49,445 nucleotides of DNA from Microcoleus sp. FACHB-1515. Its GTDB lineage: Bacteria > Cyanobacteriota > Cyanobacteriia > Elainellales > Elainellaceae. The stretch is taken from NCBI RefSeq assembly GCF_014696105.1, contig NZ_JACJPO010000043.1:1-49445 (forward strand), read 5' to 3'. Positions 9,801-16,189 of the stretch are shown piece by piece. Under the pieces are notes generated by a model. It was given only the letters and a program-made list of their open reading frames with translations, was not told where the DNA came from and did not search any database. Positions within the stretch are counted from its first letter, which is position 1; each line of letters begins with the position of its first letter. The translations under genes were made by a program, and so were the position numbers.

Positions 9801-10455
9801 CCTCGCGCGTATCCAGAGTTTGCGTCAAATCGCAGCCGAGTATTTCCAGCATTCGCGGCGATCGAAACACCTGTCCGGTTTGAATATTCCAGTCCCAAAT
9901 GCCGTCATTGTTTCCCTGAAGCGCCAACTGCCAGCGCTCTTCGGTTTGGCGCAGCAGCAGTTCGGCAGTTTGGCGTTCGTCTTCGACGCGCAAGCGTTCG
10001 CGCACTTCCTGCTGGAGCTGCTGATTTTGCTCGAAAAGCTGTCGCTGAAGCCGCTGGAGGCGCAGTTGGTTTTCGACGCGAGCGATCACTTCGGCCATCT
10101 GAAACGGCTTGGTGATGTAGTCTACGCCGCCGACTTGAAAAGCGCGGACTTTGTGATTGGCTTCGCTGAGCGCACTCAGAAAAATTACCGGAATGTGACG
10201 GGTGCGATCGTCGGTTTTGAGCCTTTCGCACACCCTAAAGCCGTCCATTTGCGGCATCATCACATCTAGCAAAATCAAATCTGGCTGGCGCGACAGCACA
10301 GACTGCAAGGCAAGTTCGCCGCTGGGCGCAAACCGCACTTTGTAGCCGCGATCGATCAGCATTTCAGCCAAAAGCTGAAGGTTCGTGGGATTGTCGTCCA
10401 CCACCAAAATGCTTTCCAAGCGATCATCAGATTCACAGAAATCGGCAGCGTTCAT
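3868..10455 (-). CDS. giant multi-sensor hybrid histidine kinase (5 PAS, 5 GAF)
   Basis: A 2195-residue soluble hybrid kinase, very long even for cyanobacteria. Approximate order: receiver 1-125 (Asp64 in LLDVMMP, TKPF lysine), coiled coil to 165, PAS 170-295, PAS 295-420, GAF 425-590, PAS 620-735, PAS 735-860, GAF 875-1040, GAF 1050-1235, PAS 1240-1350, GAF 1355-1515, phytochrome-type GAF 1520-1700, HisKA with His1742 (MSHELRTPLN), HATPase to about 1960, receiver 1985-2110 (Asp2042 in LMDMRMP) and a helical tail 2140-2195. The last GAF has Cys1645 (AGFSPCYVELLERF) where canonical bilin-binding cysteines lie, so photosensing is possible but unproven. The start ATG overlaps the stop of the upstream hybrid kinase (ATGA, 10452-10455), so the two are translationally coupled. 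No membrane segments are seen. The stimuli cannot be read from sequence. Confidence 0.93.
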   Translation of the reverse strand: MNAADFCESDDRLESILVVDDNPTNLQLLAEMLIDRGYKVRFAPSGELALQSVLSRQPDLILLDVMMPQMDGFRVCERLKTDDRTRHIPVIFLSALSEANHKVRAFQVGGVDYITKPFQMAEVIARVENQLRLQRLQRQLFEQNQQLQQEVRERLRVEDERQTAELLLRQTEERWQLALQGNNDGIWDWNIQTGQVFRSPRMLEILGCDLTQTLDTREAWIARIHPDDREAVQAAMQAYLDRQTLFYQMEYRVCCDDGSYKWVLGRGQAQWNEAGEPLRIVGSTKDISERKQTEQALRESEARYRLMSENSTDMISRHTLDGVFLYASPACRSLLGHDPDQLLGRSLLEFVHPHDQGAMMRMLDVAGRMAGVHTQSYRVQDQPRWIEMSCRVVCSVELGSEPEVIVVSRDITERKQAEAMLERQLHHTLILQQVTDAIRSHIDSELIFETTVVQVGKAFEADACMIKTYVASVPPRIPVVAAYSITGEMIDPDLDVPVIGNPHVQQILASDRAVASPDVFTDPLLAPVRSICEQLGIQSMLAVRTSYQGQPNGILSIQQTARRDWTVDEIELLEAIAAQVGIAIAQARLLEQAHKQREALDYHNQLMRQEIRDRRLAEAALQASEAELRALFAAMTDLVMVVDREGRYCKVTPAHSDRLVQPAYELLGKTIYEVFPLEQADRFLAIIHTTLAERTTQECEYCVTIGDREFWFSAKSSPISDDQAIWVARDITERKSAEAELRASEERWQLAIRGNNDGIADIDLRHDRVLFSQRWKEILGYGEEELSNSDEEWRSRIHPDDFDRVMQANQAYLSRQMPQYHVEYRLRCRDDRYKWVVSRGQAQWDECGQPVRFVVSTGDISDRKQAEVDLLRTSATLAEFSTNLKHLHRLNVTPFESIEALCAEYIQTGCKILDFSTGAVGRVETDSYTIRSIHSDIRSLAPEQRFSLNDVYCAQVVHDRHTVCYSHVGAIESMSNHPLYLALGIESYIGTPIFVDDQVYGTLCFFSQQPRPDFVSHEREIIELMAQSISKFISTHQLELQRQRAEEEIQLLLSITQAIAAAQDFDSALEVALRALCNTTGWIYGEVWLPAADRSVLECSPIWHCNSAGATAGAIAAVNEFRRNLAGVTFELGEGIAGRVWQRQQPEWIPDIDEPVDSVPHPVHDERLRSQPARNYGMKARFGVPITVTGNASEGTSVVAVLVFFMVESRQQDERLIQLVAAVAAQLGSVLAQKRAEAELRALFSAMTDVVLVCDAATRCLKIAPTSPPYKLPGYILGRSLHEVLPPDMADRLHQGIQACLHDRTTVNLEYAQAIDGRDRWLSANISPLSDTTAIIVARDITAAKQSAALQQRQEAALRLIVEGTAAQTGSAFLQSLVRYLAEVLQVRYAEIAQCITPGSTQLRSLAFWCGEDFAPDTDYSAIGTPSEQVLQGEVCYYPDAVPTLFPTDTELHELGVVSYLGLPLTDANGQILGVLSVMDTQPMVNDSTHHLILRIFGARAGAELDRQLAEDALRESAERERATLRVVERMRQTLELDQIFRATTEEMRQLLRCDRVAIYRFNPDWSGGFVAESVAAGWEPLVQQPIEDVTLTKRATDSDRCIVRAWGAVDSVEDTYLQENQGGRYKCDSYLCVNDIYKAGFSPCYVELLERFETRAYLTVPIFQGAKLWGLLASYQNSSPRSWKESEVSLATHISTQLGIALQQADLLAQTQQQSAELERAKDAAETANRAKSEFLANMSHELRTPLNAILGFTQLMSRDRLLSAENRANLEIINSSGQHLLGLINDVLEMSKIEAGSLKLNTGCFDLKALLDRLEAMFRLKAITKQLHLQFDLAPDLPRYIDTDERKLRQVLLNLLGNAIKFTNAGQVTLRAWAEARQEDRSFLTHPSSLMLHFEVEDTGVGIAPEEMKTLFSAFVQARSSQMAPEGTGLGLAISRRFVQLMNGDITVESQVGRGSMFRATIAANLAEALDLPTSSVQCIVGLMPDQPTYRLLVAEDQSENSQLLLKLLTPLGFEVQRAENGKEAIALWQQWQPHLILMDMRMPVMDGYEATRQIKASTNKPPIIIAVTGSAFEEDRSAILAIGCDDFLRKPFHPDEILAKLAEHLDIRYLYEQLEAQTDTAPKLDRSALSVMPPDWIARLHRAASGCSDRQVLQLIEQIPPAEVELANALRDLAYNFRFDDIVELTTRSETN
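10109..10146. repeat. 38-bp exact repeat, copy 2 (receiver domains)
   Basis: Second copy of the 38-base direct repeat described at 3220-3257. The spacing is about 6.9 kb, spanning the giant kinase and the kinase remnant; recombination between the copies could delete both. Confidence 0.9.
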
Positions 10456-13400
10456 GTTGTCCGTTCGGGCGGTTGGGTAGGCTGAGTGAGCGTGAGGAGC
10501 TGCACGTACTGAAAATGATTGGCAAGGCGGGCGATCGCCTCCGCCAGAAACTCGTGCTGCGGGCGAATTTCCGCCACCAGCGACAGCATCCAGTCACGAT
10601 CGCCTTCCAGCGCCGCCTGATGAAGCCTAGCGATCCACGAGTTTGGCAGTAAAGCAAGCTGCTGGCGCAAGTGGGTCAGATCCGGTACTGCAACAGGTGC
10701 AGCGTCGTTTTGATCATTCGAGTCTAAATATTTTTTAATGCTGACGCGAACTTGAGTTTTGTGCAGTGGACGAACGAGAAAATCACTGCATCCTGCCGCC
10801 TGCGCGATCGATTGCGCTTCCGCATCGCCGATCGCAAAAATCACTGGAGGTGAATTGCTACCGAGGGCACAAATTTGGCGCAGCGCGTCGATTCCGGCGG
10901 GCAGTTGCAGATCGAGCCAGATGAAATGGGGCTGCCAGGTTTTCCACAGCGCCACAATTTCCTCACCGCTGCTTACCTCGCGAATGCGGTAGCCCAGCGA
11001 TCGCAGCAGCGCCAACAGCAGCGGTCGATCGCGATCGTCCAATCCGACTAAGCAGCGGAACGCCTCAGACGGCAGCGGCGGAGTCGTGATTCCGACCGGA
11101 ATTGCAAATTCAAACACGCTGCCTTGTCCCACTTCGCTTTGCACCGTAATGTTGCCGCCCATCAACTGCACAAACCCTTGACTAATCGACAGTCCCAGCC
11201 CTGTGCCTTCTGCTGTCTGTCGTCCACTTGCCGTTTGTACAAACACTTCAAAGATGGTGTCAAGTCGATCGCGATCGATGCCAATGCCCGTGTCAACAAC
11301 AGAGAAATGCAAAGTGGTGGGTGCCGAGTGTTGGCCGTTGACGACCTTCACCGTGACGCTGCCGGACTGCGTGAATTTAATTGCGTTGCCGATCAGGTTT
11401 ATCAGCACTTGGCGAAGTTTGAGTTCGTCAGCGCAAATCCACTGCGGCAGCGCAGGAGCGCGATCGATTTTCAGGGCGATCGATCGGTCTTGTGCTTTGA
11501 GCTGAAACATTTCGAGCAGTTCTTGCAGCAAACGGTGCAGATCAAAGCAGCTTTCGTCCAGCGTTAAGCGACCCGCTTCGATTTTGGACGAGTCGAGGAT
11601 GTCGTTAATCAGTTGCAGCAGATGTTCGCCGCTGCGCTGAATAATATCGACATATTCGCGATGGTCGGCAGGCAACTGGTGACTGAGCGCCATGAGCTGC
11701 GTGAAGCCCAAAATCGCGTTGAGTGGCGATCGCAGTTCGTGGCTCATGTGGGCAAGAAATTGACTTTTGGCGCGGCTGGCAGCTTCGGCAGCTTCTTTAG
11801 CGCGTTCCAGTTCCAGTGCGATTTGCTTGCGCTCTTGAGCGATGCGGCGACGTTCGGCTTCGGCGCGTTTGCGATCGCTGATGTCTTTGATCACTGCGAG
11901 GATGCGCGGTTCGCCTTCGATTTCGATCAGTTCGGCAGAGACCAAAGCAGTTTTGGCTTCTCCGGTTTTGGTGCGAAACGCGACTTCGACATTGTGCAAA
12001 GTGCGCCGCTGACGCAGAATTTTTCCAAAGCGGGTAAAGCCTTCGGGCGTCAAGGGAAATTGCAGATCGAACGGCGTGCGGCCAATAATTTCAGCGCGAT
12101 CGTAGCCGCTGATGCGACAAAAACTAGTGTTCACATCGAGATAGCGTCCGCTGCTGACAGTGGTGATCGCGATCGCATCAGGACTGGCGCGAAACACTTT
12201 TGTAAACTTCGCCTCCGACGCTTGCAGCGCTTCGTTGACTCGCTCAAACGATTGCCCCATCTGCCTTGCCATCTGATTAAACGATTGCGCCATCACATCC
12301 AGTTCGGTGACAGGTAAATCAACAGGGACACGCTGATTGAATTCGCCCGCTGCGATCGATCGGCTCGCTCGACTCATCCGCAGCAGCGGCTCAGCGATCC
12401 AGCGCGATGTACGCAAACCTAAAGCGATCGCCGCCAGCAGCGTCGCCAAACACAGCAGCAGCGTGTTTCGGTTAGACGCCGCGATTTGGCGAGTAAAGTC
12501 AGACTTGGGCACAACGACGGCGACCAGCCAGTTGATTCCCAAGTCGCGACCGAACGGCATCACCGTTAGAAATTCGGGTGTGCCGTTGCGGTTAAACATC
12601 ATTTGATGAGGGCGATCGATTTGGTGCAAATCGCCGAATTTTTCGCTCAAAAAGCGGGTTGCTGCTTGAATTTGTGGGTTTTTGCTGTCCAAGGCCGATC
12701 GCCGCTGCTGCTCGCCATCTACCAGGTCAAACGGCGGCTCGTCTGCCGAAGACGCAATCAGCAAACCGTCCTGCTCGATGATAAAGGTCGCGCCCGTCTG
12801 CCCAATCTTCAAACTGCCCAAAAATTCACTCAGGCTCGACAGCTTCACTTCAGCATTAACCACGCCCAACAGCCCTTCATCTTGAAAGGTTGCGTCCGCT
12901 GAAATCACCAGCCGCGCCGGATTCAACGTTAGGTAAGCACCTTGCCAGAAGGGGCGATCGGCAATTACCGCGTTGCGATACCAAGAACGCTGGCGATGGT
13001 CATAGTCGGAATCGAGCGTTGAAGAAAGAATGCGGCCTTGCGCGTCAATTTTGGAGTCAATCAGTCCCCCTTGCGATCGATTCCAGCGCGACAGCACCAT
13101 CGAGCCATCTTCGGCGTACAGAATGCCGATGTAGTCCGGTTTCTCAGTAGCGATCGTGATGCCGCTGAGCGTGGGAAACTGCTGCAACTGCCGCATCAAA
13201 TAGCCTTGCAGCCCGCTTAAATTTTGGGCATCGATTAAGCCAGATTCCAGCGCATCCACGTTTACACGATTAACAATCAGCGGCGTTTCGAGGTGATCGG
13301 TGAGCTTTTGCTCGATGCGAGCCGCAATCTCCGTCCGAATTTCTTCGGCAAGTTCGGCCACCACCATTTCTCCGTTGCGGTAGGAAAAATAACCGACTAA

Positions 13401-13499
13401 GCTTACCGCTCCCAAAGTCAGCAGCACAAAAGGAACGACCAGCACCAGACGGAGCGGCCAGCGGCGCGGCTTCATTTTGGAGCGGAATGGCTTCTTCAT
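10452..13499 (-). CDS. membrane hybrid histidine kinase (Cache-HAMP-PAS-HisKA-HATPase-REC)
   Basis: About 1015 residues. A basic N-terminus leads into a membrane helix (about 16-38), a long periplasmic Cache-type sensor region to about 340, a second membrane helix (LLLCLATLLAAIALGL), a HAMP linker, one PAS domain (ASPDAIAIT onward), HisKA with His587 (MSHELRSPLN), HATPase with DTGIGID and GTGLGLS, and a C-terminal receiver with Asp863 (WLDLQLP). The receiver is atypical: the usual KPF lysine motif reads VRPL, and its surroundings are weakly conserved. It ends in the same helical tail as the giant kinase (LPNSWIARLHQAA). It heads the kinase run and overlaps the next gene by ATGA. I took ATG 13499; a TTG two codons earlier (13505) is possible. 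It probably binds a small extracytoplasmic ligand, by family analogy only. Confidence 0.92.
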   Translation of the reverse strand: MKKPFRSKMKPRRWPLRLVLVVPFVLLTLGAVSLVGYFSYRNGEMVVAELAEEIRTEIAARIEQKLTDHLETPLIVNRVNVDALESGLIDAQNLSGLQGYLMRQLQQFPTLSGITIATEKPDYIGILYAEDGSMVLSRWNRSQGGLIDSKIDAQGRILSSTLDSDYDHRQRSWYRNAVIADRPFWQGAYLTLNPARLVISADATFQDEGLLGVVNAEVKLSSLSEFLGSLKIGQTGATFIIEQDGLLIASSADEPPFDLVDGEQQRRSALDSKNPQIQAATRFLSEKFGDLHQIDRPHQMMFNRNGTPEFLTVMPFGRDLGINWLVAVVVPKSDFTRQIAASNRNTLLLCLATLLAAIALGLRTSRWIAEPLLRMSRASRSIAAGEFNQRVPVDLPVTELDVMAQSFNQMARQMGQSFERVNEALQASEAKFTKVFRASPDAIAITTVSSGRYLDVNTSFCRISGYDRAEIIGRTPFDLQFPLTPEGFTRFGKILRQRRTLHNVEVAFRTKTGEAKTALVSAELIEIEGEPRILAVIKDISDRKRAEAERRRIAQERKQIALELERAKEAAEAASRAKSQFLAHMSHELRSPLNAILGFTQLMALSHQLPADHREYVDIIQRSGEHLLQLINDILDSSKIEAGRLTLDESCFDLHRLLQELLEMFQLKAQDRSIALKIDRAPALPQWICADELKLRQVLINLIGNAIKFTQSGSVTVKVVNGQHSAPTTLHFSVVDTGIGIDRDRLDTIFEVFVQTASGRQTAEGTGLGLSISQGFVQLMGGNITVQSEVGQGSVFEFAIPVGITTPPLPSEAFRCLVGLDDRDRPLLLALLRSLGYRIREVSSGEEIVALWKTWQPHFIWLDLQLPAGIDALRQICALGSNSPPVIFAIGDAEAQSIAQAAGCSDFLVRPLHKTQVRVSIKKYLDSNDQNDAAPVAVPDLTHLRQQLALLPNSWIARLHQAALEGDRDWMLSLVAEIRPQHEFLAEAIARLANHFQYVQLLTLTQPTQPPERTT

Positions 13500-14045
13500 C
13501 GGCAACTGACTGGCATGGGCTAGCAGGCTGAAAGGTTGATCCGAGATGTAGGAGGTGGGCGATCGAGTTCAAATCGGCGTATTTCTTACGATAAGCTGGC
13601 AAAACTGATTAGTGCTTGATTTGACGATCGTAAATAGAGACGGGTAAATCCTCGTGAAAATCCTGAATCAAAAATCGAAGATTCGCAATCAGCCTTGCTG
13701 AGAACTGTCTTGCTGGGAACTGGATGGAACAGAAGCTGAACCGATCGCGACTTTGCGATCGCCCCCTTCGGGCATCAAGCGATCGGCAAGATGTTCGATC
13801 GACTGCTGCTTTCTACGATCGTTGACTGCAACCTTGGCGGTGGCTGTTCTGCAACTGGCTGAATAAGGACTTACGCACTTAGGAACCAGGAAATCAATTT
13901 CCTAGCTCAAAGCGCCAGTCCCCAAAACGGACTGGCGATCCCGTAGGGCTGCCAGAACAAACTCGCGAGGATCAACCCATTTGAATGGGTTTGCGCTTTC
14001 AGCCGAAACTTGACACGGCCTCTGCCGCTGTCCTATGAGTGTGAA
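13500..14045. other. intergenic region with hairpin cluster
   Basis: About 545 bases between the DHp-EAL gene and the hybrid kinase run, both on the minus strand. No coding frame is convincing. The part near 14000 holds three hairpins, listed separately as a repeat. The part near 13500-13860 has many CGATCG cores and presumably carries the promoter of the kinase run, which I could not locate. Confidence 0.45.
13888..13991. repeat. cluster of three perfect hairpins, possible degenerate mobile-element remnant
   Basis: Three inverted repeats follow one another: AGGAAAT-CA-ATTTCCT at 13888-13903, CGCCAGTCC with a 7-base loop and GGACTGGCG at 13913-13937, and AACCCATT-TG-AATGGGTT at 13974-13991. 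All arms pair perfectly. The preceding words ACTTACGCAC and TAGGAACCAGG and the following GCGCTTTCAGCCG resemble dispersed non-coding elements I associate with cyanobacterial genomes, perhaps insertion-sequence ends. No transposase fragment is visible beside them. A terminator role for the upstream DHp-EAL gene is also possible. Confidence 0.5.
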
Positions 14046-15089
14046 TTAGCAGAGCAGTTGAACGACGGCTTCGCTATTGAGCGGTTTGGCAAAAAAATAA
14101 CCTTGCCCTCGATAGCAGCCTAGTGATTGCAGTTTTAACACTTGTTCTTGCGTTTCGACACCCTCGGCAATTACATCGATCCCCAAGCTGCGCGCTAAAT
14201 TTGCGATCGCCCGCACGAGGTATTCGCCGCGCTCAGAGTCAAGCTGCTGCACAAACGATCGATCGATCTTCAGCACATCGAGCGGCAAATCATACAGGCG
14301 ATTGAGCGAAGAATACCCCGTCCCAAAATCGTCAATGTAAAGCTGGACGCCCAGCGATCGCAATTGATGCAACACGTTTTTGCCCACTTCGGCATTGTTC
14401 ATCGCCGCCGTCTCGGTAATTTCCAGCTTCAAAAATTCTGCGGCCAGCCCGGTTTCTTGCAAGACCTGATCGATCTGTGCAGCCAAGTCAATGCAGGTCA
14501 ACTGACGACTCGACAAATTGACGCTCACCGAAAGATTGCCAAATCGATCGGGAAATTGCTGCTGCCACTGATAAAGCTGGTGACAAGCTTCGCGCAACAC
14601 CCACAGGCCAATCTCAAGAATCGAACCGCTTGCTTCGGCGATGCTGATAAATTCAGTTGGTGCCAGCAATCCCAAGGTTGGATGCTGCCAGCGCAATAGC
14701 GCCTCGAAGCCGTTGATTTGACAGGTTGCAAGCGACACCAAGGGCTGGTAGTGCAGTCGCAATTCACCATGTGCAACCGCCGATCGCAGTTCGGTTTCCA
14801 GCCGCAGCCGCGCCAATTCTTCGGGCGAAACAAGATTGAAAATTGTGTTTGGCTCTTGCTCGATCGTGGTCGTTAGCCGCATCAGCCGCTCAACGTTGCT
14901 TGCTGCGATCGAAACCATCCGTTGTCCTTGCTCGGTTAAAAGTCCCAGCCTGCCACTGTCGAGCAGATCAAGTGCACCTTGAATCGCCGTCAGCGGCGTT
15001 CGCAGTTCGTGACTAATATCAAGTGCCGTTTCTTGTGCAGCGGAATCAAAATCCAAGTGGTTCTGTGTGTAGGGTTTGCTCAAAGTCAT
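14046..15089 (-). CDS. DHp (HisKA)-EAL fusion, predicted c-di-GMP phosphodiesterase
   Basis: About 347 residues. Residues 20-75 form a histidine-kinase phosphoacceptor hairpin with an intact H-box (DISHELRTPL, His27), but no HATPase domain follows. Instead an EAL domain fills the rest. Every catalytic landmark is present: EALLRW (Glu129), the asparagine of SVNLS, EITET, IDDFGTGYSSL, LKIDRSF, VIAEGVET and the closing GYFFAKPL. Active hydrolysis of c-di-GMP to pGpG is therefore expected, and there is no GGDEF domain. The hairpin resembles that of the neighbouring 707-aa kinase (SG+LG..LT..GQ pattern). The ATG at 15089 was chosen because codons upstream to an ATG at 15233 look non-coding; that longer form would add a hydrophobic N-terminus. 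Control by phosphorylation in trans is inference. Confidence 0.88.
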   Translation of the reverse strand: MTLSKPYTQNHLDFDSAAQETALDISHELRTPLTAIQGALDLLDSGRLGLLTEQGQRMVSIAASNVERLMRLTTTIEQEPNTIFNLVSPEELARLRLETELRSAVAHGELRLHYQPLVSLATCQINGFEALLRWQHPTLGLLAPTEFISIAEASGSILEIGLWVLREACHQLYQWQQQFPDRFGNLSVSVNLSSRQLTCIDLAAQIDQVLQETGLAAEFLKLEITETAAMNNAEVGKNVLHQLRSLGVQLYIDDFGTGYSSLNRLYDLPLDVLKIDRSFVQQLDSERGEYLVRAIANLARSLGIDVIAEGVETQEQVLKLQSLGCYRGQGYFFAKPLNSEAVVQLLC

Positions 15090-15811
15090 GAAAATTGTTG
15101 TAAATAGATGCAGTACCTCGGAGAACAACCTGGATACTGAATTTATCAGGCAGGAAACAGCAACCATCAAAAAAACGAATCGCGTAACACAAAACGGTTC
15201 GCGAAAAGACGAATTGATTAACACGAAGAACATTCAAAATTCTCTCATGTCATCTTCGACTTAAGTATCAGTGTAAGCATGAGTTTTTGTGGCGATCGCC
15301 GCGATCGCCGCTGATGAATTTGCGGAGAAAACTGGCTTCAAGCGCGATCGCATCTGGTGAACTCCTGTGGTTAAGCAAGTTGAAATTATAGTCTAACTAA
15401 AAAACATCTTGCTAGCTCTGTATCGATAGTAGTATTCACATGAATGCCGAGATATTGAGGTACGGCACGCCTTGTCCGACAAGAAGTTTGACCGCAATTC
15501 GATCGAGCATTGCTAGTAATGTCTGCATTTCATACAAGTGCTCAATTGAAAAATCAATTCAGCAAATGCTGGCTTTTCTAGAAATTGCAAAAACAGAAGA
15601 AATAACAAGGTTGCAGTGCGTCGTCGAGGAATATTCGATCGAGCAGATGTTGTGCATTTCCGTTTCGGCTGAATGCAGAAAATGATTTAACCATGCTTCA
15701 AATGATGCAAGCAGCCTTCAAAGTAACGCAGCAAGCTAAATCGATCGCATTGACTTTGAGCAGTCAGAATAATGATTTGGAAATTCTACATCAGCCCTGG
15801 TGAACTGCGGC
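15090..15811. other. long intergenic region, no supported gene
   Basis: About 720 bases, AT-richer than the genes on either side. Two HIP1 octamers occur in tandem near 15291-15309 (GCGATCGCCGCGATCGCCGC). A frame at 15440-15685 has no family resemblance and no convincing ribosome site, so I do not call it. The stretch probably carries the promoter of the DHp-EAL gene and the end of the receiver transcript. Confidence 0.4.
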
Positions 15812-16189
15812 TTAGTTCCAGCCAAGCACTTGCAGAATCTGCTCAGCGAGTTTGGCAGGCTTAAACGGTTTAGCAATCATTGCCTTGACGCCCAAATCGG
15901 CAAAGCGACGCTGATCAGACACTTGCACTTTTGCCGTGAGCAAAATGACTGGAATGTGCTGGGTGGCCGGATTTGCCTGAAGCTGCTGGAACGTGGCAAC
16001 GCCGTCCATGTCGGGCATCATGACATCGAGCAAGATGGCGTCTGGCTGCTCGCTTTCGGCTAGGGTTAATCCTTCTCGGCTCGATCGCGCCACGCAGACA
16101 TCTAGCCCTGCCATGATTTCCAAGCTCATCTGTGCAATTTCACGAATGTCATCTTCATCGTCGATTACTAAAACGCGCTTAGCTGCCAC
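15812..16189 (-). CDS. single-domain response regulator (CheY/Rcp-like)
   Basis: A 125-residue stand-alone receiver. The acidic cluster VIDDEDD (Asp10, Asp11), phosphoacceptor Asp55 in LLDVMMPDMDG, the threonine of ILLTAK and the lysine of AKPFKP are all intact, and there is no output domain. GTG at 16189 is the likely start: GGAGG ends 6 bases upstream. A TTG at 16195 is too close to that site. The gene overlaps the last 11 bases of the upstream sensor kinase, a tight arrangement that argues for a cognate kinase-receiver pair. Without an output domain it probably acts by protein contact or as a relay intermediate. Confidence 0.93.
   Translation of the reverse strand: MAAKRVLVIDDEDDIREIAQMSLEIMAGLDVCVARSSREGLTLAESEQPDAILLDVMMPDMDGVATFQQLQANPATQHIPVILLTAKVQVSDQRRFADLGVKAMIAKPFKPAKLAEQILQVLGWN

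Noticed and set aside
15090-15233. Longer N-terminus of the DHp-EAL protein with a hydrophobic stretch
   Set aside because: Codons are atypical (rare ATA and AGG) and the ribosome site is weak. A membrane anchor remains possible but unsupported.
15440-15685. 81-residue frame in the intergenic region
   Set aside because: No family resemblance, weak start context and unusual composition.
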